Positions 1-5,275 are shown, counted from the stretch's first letter. The stretch is DNA of 6,128 bases from an uncultured Flavobacteriales bacterium (GCA_946886085.1 CAMPHX010000087.1:1-6128); one strand, 5' to 3'. Notes: generated by a model not told the origin, from the letters alone. Translations and numbers: made by a program.

Positions 1-1521
1 TTCCTGTATTTCTTTTGGCAAAACAGAAAAAACAAACAACAACTAAGTTCTATTTTTATGGGAGGAGCAACAATGGTAATTGTCTCAGCTGTTTTATTGC
101 TTCCTTATATTATGTCGTTTATTGAATTTGCTCCTTACTTCAATAGGTTATCAAAATTACCTTACGATAAATTCTTACTTTCCAATCCATTTACCTTTAT
201 AGATTATATTTCTTTTCTTTTTCCTTATGGTGTTATCAGTGATTCAGAGATGTTTAAAGGAACCGATTTATCGCTCAGAAATGCTTATATTGGTATAGTT
301 GGGCTATTTTTCTTTATCATGGGACTTCTCAATCATTACACCAATAAAAAAGTATTATCACTTACTTTTTTAACTTTAGTGTTTTTAATTATTGCCATGG
401 GAAGCAACACCTTTGTGTATCAGTTGCTTTATCATTTGCCGGGTTTTGGAGTGTTCAGACATCCATCATTTTTTAGAACGTATGCACTGTTTGCTATGCT
501 AATAGTTGCTGCTTATGGTTTAAAAAACTTCCTACAAACACCAAAATTAACTGGAAAAAATAAATACATAGTCTACTTATTCGGAGCACTTATTTTACTC
601 GCAGGTTTGGCATCTCTAACAAAAACTTCTACCAATGAAATTAGCACTAACATCTCCAATTTATTAAATTTAACAGAGTTTTCAACCAACTTTTTAGCCA
701 CTCACATAGTGATTAATATTTCTCTTTTGTTATTGATTAGTGTGTTTGTTTTTCTGCTTAAAAAAAGTTTGAAACTTTCTGTTTTTGCTGCACTTTTTAC
801 ATTTGCTTTTTTGGATTTAGGCATGCAAACACAACTTTCTTTCCCAAGTACAATTTCCTACCCTTATGCGTATAGTAATTTTAAAACCTATTTTGATGAA
901 TTACCCAACGAAATCAATCAAAAAGATAATGAAAAGCCATTAAAATATTTTGACGAACATCAAGGATTAAGCTATACGCAAGGAATATGGAAAAACATGT
1001 CCACTTTTAACAAAACCATTTCTTATGTAGGGTATAATCCTTTTCAGTTTAGTACTTACGAAAATGCTACAAGAAATAAGTCACTTGATTTTAATATTCA
1101 AAATCCGATATTTTTCTTTGCTAAAAAAGAAAAACAAATCAACGACAGTCTTCAAAGTGGTTTAATTTGGGGTGCTCCACAGCTTTATGAATTTCAACCT
1201 GAAAAAACAAACATTGAAAACAGTTATATTGGTTACAATGAATTTAAAGCTACACTCGAAAATAACGCTGAAACGCCACAATGGTTGTTGCTAAATCAAA
1301 ACTATCATCACAGTTGGAAAGCTTATTTTAATGACAAAATGCTGGACATACAACCTTTAAACGATCATATTATAGGAGTTGTAATCCCTGCTAAAAGTAA
1401 AGGTGAAATACATTTTACCTATTCCTCTAATTTAATGATTTACTATGCGTTGATAAGTATTTTAGGGTATATTTTGATAGCTATTTTTGTAATAAAGAAA
1501 TTTTTGTTAGACCATAAATAG
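1..1521 (+). CDS. YfhO-family polytopic membrane protein, 5'-truncated by the window edge
   Basis: The reading frame is open from base 1, so the gene starts upstream. The in-frame ATG at 58 lies inside a membrane segment and is not a convincing start. 506 codons are visible; full-length Bacteroidota YfhO proteins are usually about 750-850 residues, so roughly the N-terminal third is missing. Numbering from base 1, hydrophobic segments lie near residues 23-39, 96-111, 120-133, 160-175, 189-205, 235-253 and 259-274. A soluble domain of about 200 residues follows, then a last helix near 478-498 and a basic tail. Family hallmarks are RNAYIGIVGLFFF, LPGFGVFRHPSFFRTYALF and the C-terminal NYHHSWKAYFNDK...PLNDHIIGVVIP. 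YfhO proteins are GT-C-like inner-membrane proteins; in Bacillus and Listeria, members are linked to lipoteichoic acid glycosylation. Bacteroidota lack that polymer, so the acceptor here is unknown. Any catalytic acidic loop would be in the missing part. Confidence 0.88.
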   Translation, partial: FLYFFWQNRKNKQQLSSIFMGGATMVIVSAVLLLPYIMSFIEFAPYFNRLSKLPYDKFLLSNPFTFIDYISFLFPYGVISDSEMFKGTDLSLRNAYIGIVGLFFFIMGLLNHYTNKKVLSLTFLTLVFLIIAMGSNTFVYQLLYHLPGFGVFRHPSFFRTYALFAMLIVAAYGLKNFLQTPKLTGKNKYIVYLFGALILLAGLASLTKTSTNEISTNISNLLNLTEFSTNFLATHIVINISLLLLISVFVFLLKKSLKLSVFAALFTFAFLDLGMQTQLSFPSTISYPYAYSNFKTYFDELPNEINQKDNEKPLKYFDEHQGLSYTQGIWKNMSTFNKTISYVGYNPFQFSTYENATRNKSLDFNIQNPIFFFAKKEKQINDSLQSGLIWGAPQLYEFQPEKTNIENSYIGYNEFKATLENNAETPQWLLLNQNYHHSWKAYFNDKMLDIQPLNDHIIGVVIPAKSKGEIHFTYSSNLMIYYALISILGYILIAIFVIKKFLLDHK

Positions 1522-1540
1522 AAAAGCATTAATTAAGTGA

Positions 1541-1548
1541 TATTTTTG
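1541..1548 (+). promoter_or_regulatory. Candidate -7 box for the tRNA-Arg locus
   Basis: TATTTTTG matches the Bacteroidota -7 consensus TAnnTTTG exactly. It begins 19 nt after the stop of the YfhO gene and ends 11 nt before the first, partial copy of the tRNA 5' end at 1560, but 64 nt before the intact tRNA. No clear -33 TTTG is seen at the expected 19-21 nt upstream. The spacing suggests that the promoter originally served a tRNA starting at 1560. Confidence 0.5.
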
Positions 1549-1559
1549 CAATCCTTTAA

Positions 1560-1580
1560 GGCTCCGTAGCTCAACTGAAT
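1560..1580 (+). repeat. Extra copy of the tRNA-Arg 5' end
   Basis: These 21 bases are identical to the first 21 bases of the intact tRNA at 1613-1633: the acceptor 5' strand GGCTCCG, bases 8-9, the first D-stem strand and most of the D loop. The copies are 53 bp apart. After position 1580 the similarity stops, so this is a tRNA fragment and not a second functional gene. It sits at the usual distance from the promoter box at 1541-1548. Confidence 0.9.
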
Positions 1581-1602
1581 TACTTGGATTTAGTTGAACT
1601 AC
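1566..1602 (+). repeat. Imperfect inverted repeat built on the tRNA 5' fragment
   Basis: GTAGCTCAACTGAAT (1566-1580) pairs with ATTTAGTTGAACTAC (1588-1602) around the 7-nt loop TACTTGG. Fourteen of fifteen positions pair (one as G-T), with one C/A mismatch at 1570/1598. Most of the spacer between the two direct tRNA copies is therefore an inverted copy of tRNA sequence. It would form a strong hairpin in the 5' leader of the tRNA precursor. Confidence 0.75.
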
Positions 1603-1612
1603 TCCTCAAATT

Positions 1613-1686
1613 GGCTCCGTAGCTCAACTGAATAGAGCATCAGATTTCGGCTCTGAGGGTTGGGGGTTTGAATCCCTCCGGGGTCA
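1613..1686 (+). tRNA. tRNA-Arg, anticodon TCG
   Basis: A full cloverleaf can be drawn. The acceptor stem is GGCTCCG (1613-1619) with CGGGGTC (1679-1685), including wobble pairs G2-U71 and U4-G69; the discriminator base is A1686. The D arm is GCTC (1622-1625) with GAGC (1635-1638) around AACTGAATA. The anticodon stem is TCAGA (1640-1644) with TCTGA (1652-1656), loop TTTCGGC, anticodon TCG at 1647-1649, which reads CGA and possibly other CGN arginine codons. The variable loop is GGGTT. The T arm is GGGGG (1662-1666) with CCCTC (1674-1678), loop TTTGAAT. The 3' CCA is not encoded: CGA follows the discriminator. Odd points are A at position 19 and T at position 56, where G and C are nearly universal; the two changes compensate each other. 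Fragments of this gene flank it on both sides. Confidence 0.93.
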
Positions 1687-1687
1687 C
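1671..1687 (+). repeat. Direct repeat, copy 1: 3' end of tRNA-Arg
   Basis: AATCCCTCCGGGGTCAC covers the end of the T loop, the T-stem 3' strand, the acceptor 3' strand, the discriminator and one further base. An identical 17-bp copy lies 141 bp downstream at 1812-1828. Identity stops on both sides (G against T before, G against A after), so these look like the bounds of an insertion or duplication. Confidence 0.9.
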
Positions 1688-1691
1688 GAAT

Positions 1692-1781
1692 AAAACCACA
1701 AAAAAGTGGAACGAAGCGAGTTTTCAAAACGAAAGCTCGTTTTTGTTTTTGAAAGTGAGTGGATGTTCCTTTTGTGGTTTT
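1692..1781 (+). repeat. Long nested inverted repeat in the insert downstream of the tRNA
   Basis: AAAACCACAAAA (1692-1703) is perfectly complementary to TTTTGTGGTTTT (1770-1781). After a 4-nt bulge, GGAAC (1708-1712) pairs with GTTCC (1765-1769), so the outer stem has 17 base pairs. It encloses the terminator hairpin at 1716-1740. There is also a small local alternative, CCAC with GTGG (1696-1699 and 1706-1709). This fills most of the 124-bp stretch between the two tRNA 3'-end copies. The stretch has no credible coding potential. Confidence 0.75.
1716..1750 (+). terminator. Probable Rho-independent terminator of tRNA-Arg
   Basis: A 10-bp stem, GCGAGTTTTC (1716-1725) with GAAAGCTCGT (1731-1740) including two G-T wobbles, closes the loop AAAAC and is followed directly by TTTTGTTTTT. 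It lies 30 nt after the tRNA end, as expected for a terminator of a short RNA gene. Transcription that reads through would meet a second terminator at 1836-1869. Confidence 0.65.
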
Positions 1782-1811
1782 TCAAAGCGGAGCTTTCCGG
1801 GATCATGTAAT

Positions 1812-1828
1812 AATCCCTCCGGGGTCAC
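1812..1828 (+). repeat. Direct repeat, copy 2: extra tRNA-Arg 3' end
   Basis: AATCCCTCCGGGGTCAC is identical to 1671-1687. No tRNA body precedes it. It abuts the terminator at 1829-1869, the arrangement expected for a genuine tRNA 3' end, which suggests that this copy marks the original 3' end of the locus. A more degenerate copy, CTTTCCGGGATCAT (1793-1806, 10 of 14 matching), lies just before it. Confidence 0.88.
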
Positions 1829-1869
1829 AAAAAAAGAAGCACCAATTTTAATTAGTGCTTCTTTTTTTT
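1829..1869. terminator. Bidirectional terminator between the tRNA locus and the minus-strand genes
   Basis: AAAAAAAGAAGCAC (1829-1842) pairs with GTGCTTCTTTTTTT (from 1855). A weak inner AATT/AATT stem extends it. The plus strand ends in a run of eight T; the minus strand also ends in a T run, so it can stop transcription from both sides. The minus-strand DUF1801 gene's stop codon (1868-1870) overlaps the T tract, so the hairpin begins within a few bases of that stop. Confidence 0.8.
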
Positions 1870-2323
1870 ATCTCTTCAAATTTTTCTCATAAATTTTTAC
1901 CCAATCTGCTACACTCATTTTTTGAACCAATTCGCTTAATAGTTCAAAAGGGATATTTTCTGGTTTTTTAAACCTTATGCAACTTTTCCCCATGTCTAAT
2001 TTGGTTTTACAATACTTAGGATAGTTGGTGGTAAACCAACTTAATAATTTTTCATCAGCATAAAGTCCCATGTGGTAAAAACCTATATGATTTTTTTGTG
2101 AAGCTAATCCCATAAAAGGCAATGGTTGTTTAGGATCGCAATGGTATCCGTTTGGATAAATACTATGAGGAACAACATAACCTAACATGCCGTAACTTAC
2201 CACCTCTTCAAAACCTTTTGGCAATACTTTTTTTATGGTATTTCTAAATTCCTGAATAACTTCTTTTCTGTCTTCAGGAAGTTTTTCTATATATTCATAA
2301 GGAGTTATAGCTTGTATTTGCAT
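1868..2323 (-). CDS. DUF1801-family protein
   Basis: A 151-residue soluble protein with no signal peptide or membrane segment. It matches the DUF1801 family along its whole length: an N-terminal helical part (TPYEYIEKLPEDRKEVIQEF), then LPKGFEEVVSYGMLGYVVP (34-52), YPNGYHCDP (56-64), PFMGLASQKNHIGFYHMGL (69-87) and a C-terminal MGKSCIRFKKPENIPFELL (111-129). Family members are small cytoplasmic proteins of unproven function; some relatives are labelled iron chaperone (frataxin-like YdhG), a label that should not be transferred here without data. The start lies 6 nt after the stop of the upstream YdeI-type gene, which carries a related N-terminal domain, so the two are almost certainly co-transcribed and possibly translationally coupled. 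No Shine-Dalgarno is visible. The stop codon overlaps the bidirectional terminator. Confidence 0.85.
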   Translation of the reverse strand: MQIQAITPYEYIEKLPEDRKEVIQEFRNTIKKVLPKGFEEVVSYGMLGYVVPHSIYPNGYHCDPKQPLPFMGLASQKNHIGFYHMGLYADEKLLSWFTTNYPKYCKTKLDMGKSCIRFKKPENIPFELLSELVQKMSVADWVKIYEKNLKR

Positions 2324-2329
2324 ATAGCT

Positions 2330-2947
2330 TTATTTTTTAAGGTATTTCCAATTTCTTACTTTTCCTTCGCTCATCCACTCAATAGCTGTTGCTAAACGTT
2401 GGTCTCTGGTTTTTTCAATTTTGGCTTCAGTAACCCATTCTACATATTCCTTTTTGTTAGTATAACTAAAATTTTCAAAAATTGTTAAGGCATTTTTGTT
2501 CGTTTTTAACGCTTTTATAAAATAATCTGGAATGTCTAATATTTTAGTTGTTGCTTTTTTAGGAGGTAACTTCACACCATCATCATTAAGTTTTTTTGCC
2601 TGAACTATCAGCCGTAAAATTATTTTATCAGCAGGTAAATCATTCAAAGAGGTAATTTTTCCGAAATGCCCCATAGCATTACCACCATCGGTAGCTCTTG
2701 GTTGCAAAACCCCATTAGTATCTTTTAAAAATTCTCCTTTCCAAAAATTAAAAACTACGTGTTGTTTAAATGCAGCTATGTTGCACAAAGGTCCTTTGTA
2801 GTCGAAAAAAGGCATGCCCCACTTAATAGTTTCCTCAACTTCTGGTATTGCTTGATGAATTAACTTTCGTAAATGATTTAAAATAGGTTGAGCAAATTCT
2901 TGAGATTTTGCCACATAAGCATCAATTCTATTATCAGTATTCTTCAT
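2330..2947 (-). CDS. YdeI/OmdA-family protein with N-terminal DUF1801 domain
   Basis: A 205-residue cytoplasmic protein of two domains. Residues about 18-118 are a DUF1801 fold with IPEVEETIKWGMPFFDYKG (34-52) and NIAAFKQHVVFNFWKG (56-71). Residues about 138-205 are the YdeI/OmdA module: IPDYFIKALKTNKNALTIFE, then EYVEWVTEAKIEKTRDQRL (167-185) and IEWMSEGKVRNWKY (189-202). The module is named for enterobacterial YdeI (OmpD-associated), linked to resistance to antimicrobial peptides or bacteriocin protection; the biochemical role is not established and the role here is unknown. Length is normal for the two-domain form. The gene lies 40 nt downstream of the outer-membrane gene and 6 nt upstream of the DUF1801 gene, all in the same direction. 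I see no terminator in the 40-nt gap and no exact TAnnTTTG box, so read-through from the barrel promoter is plausible. Confidence 0.87.
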   Translation of the reverse strand: MKNTDNRIDAYVAKSQEFAQPILNHLRKLIHQAIPEVEETIKWGMPFFDYKGPLCNIAAFKQHVVFNFWKGEFLKDTNGVLQPRATDGGNAMGHFGKITSLNDLPADKIILRLIVQAKKLNDDGVKLPPKKATTKILDIPDYFIKALKTNKNALTIFENFSYTNKKEYVEWVTEAKIEKTRDQRLATAIEWMSEGKVRNWKYLKK

Positions 2948-2987
2948 TATAGAATATTTTTAAGAAAAGAAAAAAGGAGTTAACTAT

Positions 2988-4028
2988 TTACTGCCCTAGC
3001 AAATACTGCATTTCAAACAGTTTTAATTGAGTTTCAAACAGTTTTAAACGGATATTTAACAACTCATCATCTTCGTTGTTCTTTTTGCTTTTTTTATCAC
3101 TTTTTTTAGACAATAAACTTTGTTTAATGTTGTCATCATTAGAAGATGTAGCTTTTTCTTTATCTTTTTTCTCAGGTTTTTCTCTTTTCTTTGGAGCATC
3201 ATCAGCTGTTCGGTTGAAATTGTAAGTTAACCCTATACCAATATAACTATATTTATCATAAGCCGTCCAATCTCTTCTAAAGGCATCAATTCTATCAGTA
3301 AATGTACTTGTTTGCGTAATGTCTAAATGGATGTCAATTTTGTAGTTAAATTTATAATTTACGGTCAATCCATAAGGAATCGTAAAAGTTTTTGCTCTAG
3401 CAACTTTATCACTTAGAGTTTTTTGAGCTAAATCTTCTGTAGCTTCTACTTCAACCCAGCCTTCGTAGTCTTTTGTTCCGAAAGTTTTGGTGTCATACAA
3501 ACGGCTTCTGTACCACATTGTACCAACTCCAACCTGAGCATATAAATAAAAACGATTGTATTCATTTTTCTTAAATAAGACCTTATTTAAGAAGTATCTT
3601 ACCTGAAAAGAAAGGTCGAAAAACTGATTTTCGAAAGAAACAAATGAAGATTGTTTTCCCGGTTGTCTAATTCCTATTAGACTTCCTCTTTGGTAGTTAA
3701 TTTGAGCTCCTAAGCCCCATTTAATTTCTCTAGCAATAGTAGCTTTAAATCCTGCAGTTATGTGCTCGTTAAATTGACTTGGTCGCGGAAAAAGTTTATA
3801 TGCAGCAATATCTCCAAAGTAAACATTCATACCAGCAGAAAGTGTTATTGATGCACCATCAAAAACAACTCCCAAACTTTTGTCTCCATCAGATTCTGAG
3901 GCATCCTCATCTTCGGTTGAAGTAGTTTTTTCATCCTCAACTGTTGGTGTTTCTGTTGGAGTTTGAGCAATTGTAAAACATGAAAAAATGCCTACAAACA
4001 AACTGATAAGAAGTATTTTTTTTATCAT
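2988..4028 (-). CDS. Outer-membrane beta-barrel protein with charged N- and C-terminal tails
   Basis: A 346-residue exported protein. Residues 1-21 form a signal peptide (MIKKILLISLFVGIF..., likely cut after TIA before Q22). Residues 24-50 are a Thr/Glu/Asp-rich linker. Residues about 57-272 alternate in the way amphipathic strands do, with many Tyr/Phe/Gly (ASITLSAGMNVYFGDI, KWGLGAQINYQRGSLIGI, RFYLYAQVGVGTMWYR), ending with YSYIGIGLTYNFNR (260-273), typical of the last strand of Bacteroidota small barrels (PorT-like or DUF6089-like families). Unusually the protein does not end there: a tail of about 70 residues follows, first Lys-rich (279-316), then acidic NEDDE (317-322), then a Leu/Phe heptad-like helix LKLFETQLKLFEMQYLLG. 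The cargo or partner is unknown. It is divergent from the SPOR-protein gene and probably leads the minus-strand unit. Confidence 0.82.
   Translation of the reverse strand: MIKKILLISLFVGIFSCFTIAQTPTETPTVEDEKTTSTEDEDASESDGDKSLGVVFDGASITLSAGMNVYFGDIAAYKLFPRPSQFNEHITAGFKATIAREIKWGLGAQINYQRGSLIGIRQPGKQSSFVSFENQFFDLSFQVRYFLNKVLFKKNEYNRFYLYAQVGVGTMWYRSRLYDTKTFGTKDYEGWVEVEATEDLAQKTLSDKVARAKTFTIPYGLTVNYKFNYKIDIHLDITQTSTFTDRIDAFRRDWTAYDKYSYIGIGLTYNFNRTADDAPKKREKPEKKDKEKATSSNDDNIKQSLLSKKSDKKSKKNNEDDELLNIRLKLFETQLKLFEMQYLLGQ
3011..3047 (-). repeat. 16-bp direct repeat at the 3' end of the barrel gene
   Basis: TTTCAAACAGTTTTAA (plus-strand reading) occurs at 3011-3026 and 3032-3047, a 21-bp period that encodes KLFETQL and KLFEMQY. 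The seven-residue period suggests that a recent tandem duplication lengthened a C-terminal amphipathic helix by one heptad. Confidence 0.8.
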
Positions 4029-4062
4029 AAGTATTAATTTTTGAAATCTAAAAAACCAATTT

Positions 4063-4094
4063 CAAAGTTATTTTCAGCCACATTAATTAACAAA
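4063..4094 (-). promoter_or_regulatory. Promoter for the outer-membrane barrel gene
   Basis: On the minus strand TTTG (4094-4091) is followed after 20 nt by TAACTTTG (4070-4063), an excellent match to the Bacteroidota pattern TTTG-N19-21-TAnnTTTG. It predicts a 5' UTR of roughly 30 nt before the ATG at 4028. A second exact -7 box, TATATTTG (4098-4091), overlaps the -33 element and has a TTG 18 nt upstream (4119-4117), so two promoters may overlap in tandem. Confidence 0.6.
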
Positions 4095-4171
4095 TATAGT
4101 GTTTTATTCAAAATATCAAGCTAATTTAAAAACTTTTTTAGTTTAGCTAATGGCTATTAATTAATGCTTTG

Positions 4172-4179
4172 TATCTTTG
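4172..4179 (+). promoter_or_regulatory. -7 box immediately before the SPOR-protein gene
   Basis: TATCTTTG matches TAnnTTTG exactly and ends 4 nt before the ATG at 4184. Transcription normally starts a few bases after this box, so the mRNA would begin at or next to the start codon. No strong -33 TTTG is present at 19-21 nt; only AATG at 4149-4152 is close. Confidence 0.55.
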
Positions 4180-4183
4180 AGTA

Positions 4184-5266
4184 ATGAGTACAGCTGTTTT
4201 TAAAATCATTTTTTGTGTAATTATTACCTTATTTTCCTTTGGTATAGCTAAGGCTCAGTTCATTTCTATAGCAGATTATGATAACAAAGCTCAAGCTTAT
4301 GCCATACTTTCTGCTCAATATGCTAAATTGGCTTATTTACAAGCTAGAAAAATGGAGCTTAATACTAATCCAAAAACTTATTGCGATACCGGAAGAGTTA
4401 GTAATTTAATTGCCTTAGAATATGCCGATAGTGCCTTATACTTTGCTCATGATTCATCAAAAAAAGGAATAGAAATTATGCAACGAGCAATTAGCTATCA
4501 ACTTAATGCAAATAAATTTTTCACTCACTTTTCTAATAAAAAAAGACTTTTTAATCAAAAATCACTTGTTTTTGCTTTAGGAAATGCCATTGATGATGCT
4601 TATTTAGCTTCTTTACTTTTTGATAATCAAAAAAATGAAGAAGAAATTTTAGCCGAAAACAAAGAAAGACAAATAACTAGAATTGAAACTGACGAATTTT
4701 CTTTTGTGACGATTAAAGAAATTTATGGGAATAGACTTACAGAATTAACTAATGAAATTAATGCGTTGGAAAAACAAAAATCTACCAAAACAGATGACGA
4801 ACTTGTAATTATTGAAAATACCATTGAACAACTTAAAGAGGAGGAAAACAAGTTAAAAGAAAAAATAGCAACCAGTTCCGACAAACTATTAACCATACAA
4901 AGTGAGTTGAGTGAAGAGATGCTAAACATTGTTGATGAAGCTATTTTTACTACTGAAAAAATAGGATTTTATAATGAACAAGTTCCTATCCCTAAAAATC
5001 CGGAAATGCCAGAAGGATTGGTATTTCGTATTCAGATAGGTTTTTTCAAAAAAGAATTACCCGAAGCGCATTTTGATGGTATTTTCCCATTAGCTTCGGA
5101 GCAAATTGACAATACTTATTTTAGATATATTGCAGGTAGTTTTCCTACTTACGAAGCTGCAAAACGATCATTACAAAAAATAAATGATAAAGGTTATTCC
5201 GATGCATTTATTGTAGCTTATTTTAATGGAAAGAAAATTTCTATTAGTGAAGCGTTGAGTAAATAA
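4184..5266 (+). CDS. Exported coiled-coil protein with C-terminal SPOR-like domain
   Basis: A 360-residue protein with a signal peptide (residues 1-24, cut after AKA before Q25), so it is periplasmic or exported. Residues about 33-145 are Ala/Tyr-rich helices (AQAYAILSAQYAKLAYLQARK, ALEYADSALYFAHDSSKKG) that may form a TPR-like bundle. Residues about 178-250 are a strong coiled coil rich in Glu/Lys (NEINALEKQKS, TIEQLKEEENKLKEKI). Residues 278-350 are a SPOR-like domain of the Bacteroidota type: GLVFRIQIGFFKK, F297-DGIFPLASE, YFRYIAGSFPTYEAAKRSL, then GYSDAFIVAYFNGKKI. SPOR domains bind peptidoglycan glycan strands stripped of stem peptides, so a cell-wall-associated role is likely but inferred. 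The ATG at 4184 is favoured because it gives a complete signal peptide, despite a promoter box only 4 nt upstream. It is divergent from the barrel gene and convergent with the lipoprotein gene. Confidence 0.85.
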   Translation: MSTAVFKIIFCVIITLFSFGIAKAQFISIADYDNKAQAYAILSAQYAKLAYLQARKMELNTNPKTYCDTGRVSNLIALEYADSALYFAHDSSKKGIEIMQRAISYQLNANKFFTHFSNKKRLFNQKSLVFALGNAIDDAYLASLLFDNQKNEEEILAENKERQITRIETDEFSFVTIKEIYGNRLTELTNEINALEKQKSTKTDDELVIIENTIEQLKEEENKLKEKIATSSDKLLTIQSELSEEMLNIVDEAIFTTEKIGFYNEQVPIPKNPEMPEGLVFRIQIGFFKKELPEAHFDGIFPLASEQIDNTYFRYIAGSFPTYEAAKRSLQKINDKGYSDAFIVAYFNGKKISISEALSK

Positions 5267-5275
5267 AACTCTTAG

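Noticed and set aside
58..60. ATG at 58 as the start of the YfhO gene
   Set aside because: The frame is open back to base 1 with plausible membrane-protein sequence, and the family needs several hundred more N-terminal residues.
1560..1612. A second functional tRNA upstream of tRNA-Arg
   Set aside because: Only the first 21 bases match; no anticodon arm, T arm or acceptor 3' strand follows.
1560..1828. CRISPR array or group I intron-like interruption at the repeated tRNA pieces
   Set aside because: The repeats differ from each other, the spacing is irregular, and an intact tRNA lies between them, so neither an array nor a spliced intron is needed.
1668..1892. A 74-codon plus-strand open frame with a repeated NPSGVT motif
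   Set aside because: It starts inside the tRNA T loop and crosses two terminators; the repeat is only the translated tRNA 3'-end duplication.
3978..3980. Cys17 of the barrel protein as a lipoprotein cysteine
   Set aside because: The preceding IFS does not fit a lipobox well and the hydrophobic stretch continues past it to a normal cleavage site at TIA before Gln.
4081..4090. CATTAATTAA here and at 1527-1536, with a similar ATTAATTAATG near 4156, as a shared operator
   Set aside because: Such AT-only words are expected by chance in intergenic DNA of this composition, and their spacing to the promoter boxes is not constant.
4723..4929. A 68-codon minus-strand open frame, Ser-rich
   Set aside because: It lies fully inside the coiled-coil coding part of the SPOR-protein gene and is antisense low-complexity, with no initiation signal.
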